Shown: positions 60,489-64,000 of the stretch, in pieces
How the letters are laid out: every line of letters begins with the position of its first letter
Numbering within the stretch: position 1 is the stretch's first letter
Origin: UBA5239 sp040394635
GTDB lineage: Bacteria; Verrucomicrobiota; Lentisphaeria; Victivallales; Victivallaceae
Reading direction: 5' to 3'
Length of the DNA stretch: 64,000 nucleotides
Assembly (NCBI GenBank): GCA_040394635.1
Contig: JBEBRW010000023.1
Location: 1-64,000, forward strand
Translations under genes and position numbers: made by a program
The notes under the pieces: model-generated
Told to the model about the DNA's origin: nothing
What the model saw: only the letters and a program-made list of their open reading frames with translations
Databases searched by the model: none

Positions 60489-61580
60489 TTATAAGTTTTG
60501 AACGTAATTCGCATTCACCCGCCCCGTGGAATCCCCCTGGTGAAAAATCAACATGTTTTCATAACAGACAGGCTCGAAATTTCCTTTCATCTGTTTTTCC
60601 AGCAATGTCCAAGCCAACTCCATTGAATACGGGCTGTCAACAAAACAACTTGAAGGCTTTGGTATAAGATGTCGAAGAAAAGCCGATCCGTCGGTGGCGA
60701 TCACTGAAACATCCGAGCCTATCTCGTAATTGTTTTTTATCAGGAAATCATATATGATTGGAATATCTGTGTCATAAGCAATTATTGCGCTGGGTCGCGG
60801 TTCCTGCTGAAAGCATAGTTCAAGGGTCTTAAAAAGACATCCGGGAGAACATTCAGTCTGCCAATGTTTCGGTACATGAAAGTCATATTTTGACATTAAC
60901 TTGAAATATTCCAGCCTGCGTTGCATCATCGTATAATTTGTAAAGCGGGGATCTTCCTCGCGCAGGTAAAGTATTCGTGTATGGCCGAGCTCCATCAGAT
61001 GTTTCATTTGGAGGCTTACCATGCTCGCTGAATCCTTTACCTGGTCAACATTTGGAAAGCGGCCGTTGGGAAACAGACAAACCACGGGAAGCCCGGTTTT
61101 TTGAAACGAATTTACCATTTCAACTACTTGCGGCTGTATAAGGATAAAACCGCCGGAATCCGGTAACTTTGAGAGGCCAATATAGGCTTCCATCGGTTCA
61201 TCAAGTGATACGGAATGCATGCGGATTGCATAGCCGTGCTGTTCCGCTTTACTGCAGAATTTCACCAGACAGTCCACCAGAAATGATTCCTGAACTCTGG
61301 TATACCCTGCATCATGGCAGGCAATCATGTCAATGATCCTGCTTTTCTTAAGAGATTCTGTACGAAAAACACCGCTTCGCGGGTTCAGGGAAATCAATCC
61401 TTTTGCGGCATAATGCTGCAACGCAGACATCACGGAACTTCTGGTGGTATCTGTTTTCTCGATCAATTCTCTTATCGAAGGCAAACGTTCCCCGGGTGAA
61501 GTTGCCGCAATACATTCAGCAATATATTCATTTGCTTTTTTCTGCCGTGTTCTTCGTATGCTGACCATATTATTTACCAT
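60489..61580 (-). CDS. GntR-type winged-helix regulator with LacI-type ligand domain, module E
   Basis: 363 residues. AAGGAA lies just before the ATG. Residues 10-75 are a GntR winged helix (GERLPSIRELIEKTDTTRSS, LISLNPRSGVFRTES). The rest follows the LacI/GalR periplasmic-binding fold (SGGFILIQPQVVEMVN, LGHTRILYLREEDPRF, PSAIIAYDTDIPIIYDFLIK, VSVIATDGSAFLRHLIP). This domain pairing is known from AraR-type regulators. It heads module E and probably represses it until a sugar binds. A TATAAT box lies at 61597-61602. Confidence 0.9.
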   Translation of the reverse strand: MVNNMVSIRRTRQKKANEYIAECIAATSPGERLPSIRELIEKTDTTRSSVMSALQHYAAKGLISLNPRSGVFRTESLKKSRIIDMIACHDAGYTRVQESFLVDCLVKFCSKAEQHGYAIRMHSVSLDEPMEAYIGLSKLPDSGGFILIQPQVVEMVNSFQKTGLPVVCLFPNGRFPNVDQVKDSASMVSLQMKHLMELGHTRILYLREEDPRFTNYTMMQRRLEYFKLMSKYDFHVPKHWQTECSPGCLFKTLELCFQQEPRPSAIIAYDTDIPIIYDFLIKNNYEIGSDVSVIATDGSAFLRHLIPKPSSCFVDSPYSMELAWTLLEKQMKGNFEPVCYENMLIFHQGDSTGRVNANYVQNL

Positions 61581-61912
61581 GATTCCTTATATTAATATTA
61601 TAACGCATCTGTAAATATTAACCATACTTATTTTCCGAAAAAAGATAAAAAATAAAAATCTGTGTCTTAATCTGTGTCATTTCGTGCTTATTTGACCTTC
61701 TTCTTGCTGCTATTCATACAAGCTCAACTGGAATAAAATCCCAGAACCGATTTTCATCAGATACTCTATGAAATCTGCAAAATCTCAAGTCCTATGATTA
61801 TTTATATTGTTTATTTATACCATGTGCGACAACATCATGGAGAACTTCAACACCCGCTAAGTCCTTTACTGCTCAAAAGCAACGGCGGATGTATTGGCAT
61901 TTGTTACGCAAA
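61581..61912. other. Intergenic region between two regulator genes
   Basis: AT-rich. It contains the likely -10 box of the GntR-type gene (TATAAT on the minus strand, 61597-61602). A phrase ATCTGTGTC repeated ten to fifteen bases apart near 61660-61680 resembles in style the repeat at 7900-7989. At 61820-61862 a short stretch reads M-C-D-N-I-M-E-N-F-N-T-R before a stop and could be a gene stump, but it is too short to support. No other feature seen. Confidence 0.4.
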
Positions 61913-62761
61913 CTACTCCATCAGATGGTGATTGGAGTTGCGAAACTCCGTCGGGGTCATGCCGTTCCGGCGCTTGAAGGCGGCGGCGAACTCCTGCGCA
62001 GAACAATAACCCAACTCCTTGGAGATATCGGCAACGGTCAAGGTTCTCTGGAGCAGCAGCGCCCGCGCGGCAGCATTTCGGTGGTGGGACCGATACTGGT
62101 GGGGAGCCATTCCGGTGACTTCGGCAAACTTCTTGCGGAAACTTTCATATCCCCAGCCCTGCCGGCGGCAGAATTCCCGAATGTCGCAAGGGGTCCGGAA
62201 GTCGGCGCAAAGACAGCGGCCAGCCTCTTTGACCTGCGCAATAGTCCGGTCGTCCCGTTCAATCCGGCGAACAGCTTCGGCTACCAGGGCAAGAAGCGGC
62301 GGAAGCATTTCCATGAGGCATCCCTCGGGCGAGTGCTGGATCTCCGGAATCAATTCCAGAAAGCGCTTCAACCACGCTTCACCCGGGATAAATTCCCCCG
62401 TCGGATTCTCTGCTGAAACGCCACAAAAGGCACGAAAACAGGGATAGAGGTTGTAGCCGAGGTTAATGAAACATTCCAGCCAATCGCTTTCAGGGTCGAT
62501 CCGCAGCTGGTGAACCACACCGGGAAGGCGCAAAAAATAGTGATTTTCCCGCAAGGGATAATGCTTCTTCGTTTCCCAATCAACATACTCCCCCCTACCT
62601 CGTAAAACCAGGCAGAAAGCGAAAAACGGAAACGACTCCGGCTCGATCGCCACCTGCAAATCATCGATTTTACGAATCAAACCGATTCCAAGCTTATCAT
62701 GTCCGCCCGCACTGCGAATTGCGACTTGATCAATACCAGAAAGCACACTATTATTTACCAT
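61913..62761 (-). CDS. AraC-family transcriptional regulator next to a GH2 gene
   Basis: 282 residues. N-terminal cupin-like sensing domain (GEYVDWETKKHYPLRENHYF, RLPGVVHQLRI) and the C-terminal double helix-turn-helix (PCDIREFCRRQGWGYESFRK, LTVADISKELGYCSAQEFAA, then NGMTPTEFRNS). It is divergent from the beta-galactosidase gene across 152 bases and probably controls it. The ribosome site before the ATG is weak. I saw no clear 21-bp-spaced repeats in this spacer. Confidence 0.9.
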   Translation of the reverse strand: MVNNSVLSGIDQVAIRSAGGHDKLGIGLIRKIDDLQVAIEPESFPFFAFCLVLRGRGEYVDWETKKHYPLRENHYFLRLPGVVHQLRIDPESDWLECFINLGYNLYPCFRAFCGVSAENPTGEFIPGEAWLKRFLELIPEIQHSPEGCLMEMLPPLLALVAEAVRRIERDDRTIAQVKEAGRCLCADFRTPCDIREFCRRQGWGYESFRKKFAEVTGMAPHQYRSHHRNAAARALLLQRTLTVADISKELGYCSAQEFAAAFKRRNGMTPTEFRNSNHHLME

Positions 62762-62913
62762 TTCTGCGTCTAAAATTCTGTTGATTTCTTACCCGTGATA
62801 CGATATGCTTAATAATAACACACCACAATCCAAAAGTAAAGCGATAAGGCAAAGTTTCATAGCGTGTATTTTAAAATCATGTTGAAATAAAATTCAGAAA
62901 AAGGCTCATTATC

Positions 62914-64000
62914 ATGTATTCGTTTTTCGACCGTTATTCCCGGATCTGGGAAAACCCGCAGGCCGTTCAATTCAACCGCCTTACTCCGCACGCCACTTGT
63001 TTTTCCTTCGAGAGCGGAGAGGCTGCCCGGAAGGCAGGGCGAAATCCGGAGGACTCCCCCTTCGTCACCATGCTGAACGGAATGTGGAAATTCAAGCTTT
63101 GCCCGCAGCCGGAACGGGTCCGGAAATCCGATCTCGCCGAACATTGCAACGATTCGAACTGGGCGGAGCTTCCGGTCCCATCCAACTGGACCATGCATGG
63201 ATATGATCATCCGCACTATACGAACAATGCGATGCCGTTTCCGTTCCGTCCGCCGTTCGTACCCGAAAAAAATCCCACCGGTGTCTACCGGCGGAAATTC
63301 GCCCTGACCGCGGAACAGCTGGGCAGGCGCCAGGTTCTCCATTTCGGAGGCGCCGAAAGTTGTCTCTTCCTTTGGGTCAACGGCCAAGAAGTGGGGTTTG
63401 CCAAGGACTCCCGCACCCCCTCTGAATTCGACATAACCCCCTATATTCATGCAGGAGAAAATCAGATTGCCGTGGTGGTGATCCGCTATAGCGACGGTTC
63501 CTTTCTGGAAGACCAGGATCATTGGTGGATGGCGGGGCTCTTCCGACAGGTCTATCTTTATGAGACCCACCCGACCCATATCGCCGATATCTGCGCGACT
63601 CCAAACCGGGAGGAGGACGACCGCTGGAGTCTGCACCTCATGTTGCGGGCCGAGTTGCCGGAACGTCTGTTCCCCGAAGATCTTAAAGCAATCTTTCAAC
63701 TGTATGCGCCGGACGGAAAACCCGTTTGGGAAGAGCCGCTTGAAGAAACGTTCCCTTCCAGCTGGAAATATACGGGGCTGCCGGAATACGAAGACTGGAC
63801 GCTGAGCACTCCGAGTGGAATTCCCATGGTTTCCGTCCGGATTCCCGTTAACTCCCCGCTGCTCTGGAGCGCGGAAACACCACATCTATACACACTCACG
63901 GTCGAGCTGTTCCGTGCCGGGAAGCGAGTCGATGCGACCGCCATTCGGACCGGATTCAGGTGTGTCAAGATTGAAAACGGATTATTGCTGTTCAATGGCC
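62914..64000 (+). CDS. Beta-galactosidase-like enzyme, GH2 family (3' end beyond window)
   Basis: 362 residues visible from the ATG at 62914. The gene is open to the window end. N-terminal GH2 signature regions: WENPQAVQFNRLTPHAT, MLNGMWKFKLCP, VPSNWTMHGYDHPHYTNN, NPTGVYRRKF, LWVNGQEVGFAKDSRTPSEF and FLEDQDHWWMAGLFRQVYLY. The last is the LacZ segment that marks large beta-galactosidases. The catalytic glutamates lie beyond the end. There is no signal peptide, so it is cytoplasmic. The minus-strand frame at 62857-63885 is a shadow. Substrate is probably a beta-galactoside. Confidence 0.88.
   Translation, partial: MYSFFDRYSRIWENPQAVQFNRLTPHATCFSFESGEAARKAGRNPEDSPFVTMLNGMWKFKLCPQPERVRKSDLAEHCNDSNWAELPVPSNWTMHGYDHPHYTNNAMPFPFRPPFVPEKNPTGVYRRKFALTAEQLGRRQVLHFGGAESCLFLWVNGQEVGFAKDSRTPSEFDITPYIHAGENQIAVVVIRYSDGSFLEDQDHWWMAGLFRQVYLYETHPTHIADICATPNREEDDRWSLHLMLRAELPERLFPEDLKAIFQLYAPDGKPVWEEPLEETFPSSWKYTGLPEYEDWTLSTPSGIPMVSVRIPVNSPLLWSAETPHLYTLTVELFRAGKRVDATAIRTGFRCVKIENGLLLFNG

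Noticed and set aside
61568..62761. Identical first 13 bases ATGGTAAATAATA of the two regulator genes at 61580 and 62761
   Set aside because: Too short and limited to the start codon region. Proteins differ afterwards. Probably chance.

Overview
The window most likely comes from a member of the Lentisphaerota (Victivallis-like, an animal-gut or anaerobic polysaccharide degrader). The inference rests on content. Six short pseudopilins share the F-T-L-(I/V)-E-L-L-V-V start and a C-terminal D-G-H motif. They sit beside secreted glycosidases and beta-helix proteins, with many AraC, LacI and GntR regulators, all of which is typical of that phylum. No rRNA, tRNA, CRISPR array, complete insertion sequence or phage module was seen.

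Layout. 31-3280: LacI regulator, pseudopilin and secreted beta-helix protein (module A). 3407-7790: queD-queE-queC for preQ0, then adenine deaminase and an EamA transporter in one operon. 8008-12777: AraC regulator divergent from GH29 fucosidase, pseudopilin and a frameshifted secreted protein (module B). 12783-16788: GH36 alpha-galactosidase divergent from an AraC regulator, then a small secreted protein ending in a clear terminator. 16877-22027: LacI, two pseudopilins and a clan GH-A-like secreted enzyme (module C), with twin operators in a consensus promoter. 22398-24883: BlaI repressor and M56 BlaR-like sensor. 24885-33804: GntR/solute-binding-like hybrid regulator, AstE-like hydrolase, pseudopilin, secreted protein, giant beta-helix protein and a probable alpha/alpha-barrel protein (module D). 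34061-36868: PocR/AraC-type regulator, a small secreted membrane peptide behind a sigma-54-type promoter, and an SGNH hydrolase. 36874-45372: six tightly packed genes (AMP ligase, GNAT, polyprenol-kinase-like, BtaA-like, PEP-synthase-like, UbiA) that look like a lipid or isoprenoid pathway I cannot name. 45608-51430: ABC exporter, HlyD adaptor, sigma-54 activator and an anchored protein behind a near-perfect sigma-54 promoter. 52022-61580: GntR/LacI-type regulator, pseudopilin, two secreted proteins, GH130 phosphorylase, a gene remnant and a sodium:solute symporter (module E). 61913-64000: AraC regulator divergent from a GH2 beta-galactosidase cut by the window end.

How it fits together. Five times a sugar-type regulator, one or two pseudopilins and a secreted carbohydrate-active protein share a transcription unit or divergent locus. 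Several carry consensus sigma-70 promoters with visible operators: LacI palindromes, or direct repeats 21 bp apart for AraC proteins. This suggests substrate-specific degradation modules, each with its own pseudopilin. The two systems most worth following are the sigma-54 exporter/peptide regulon and the six-gene lipid-like cluster.
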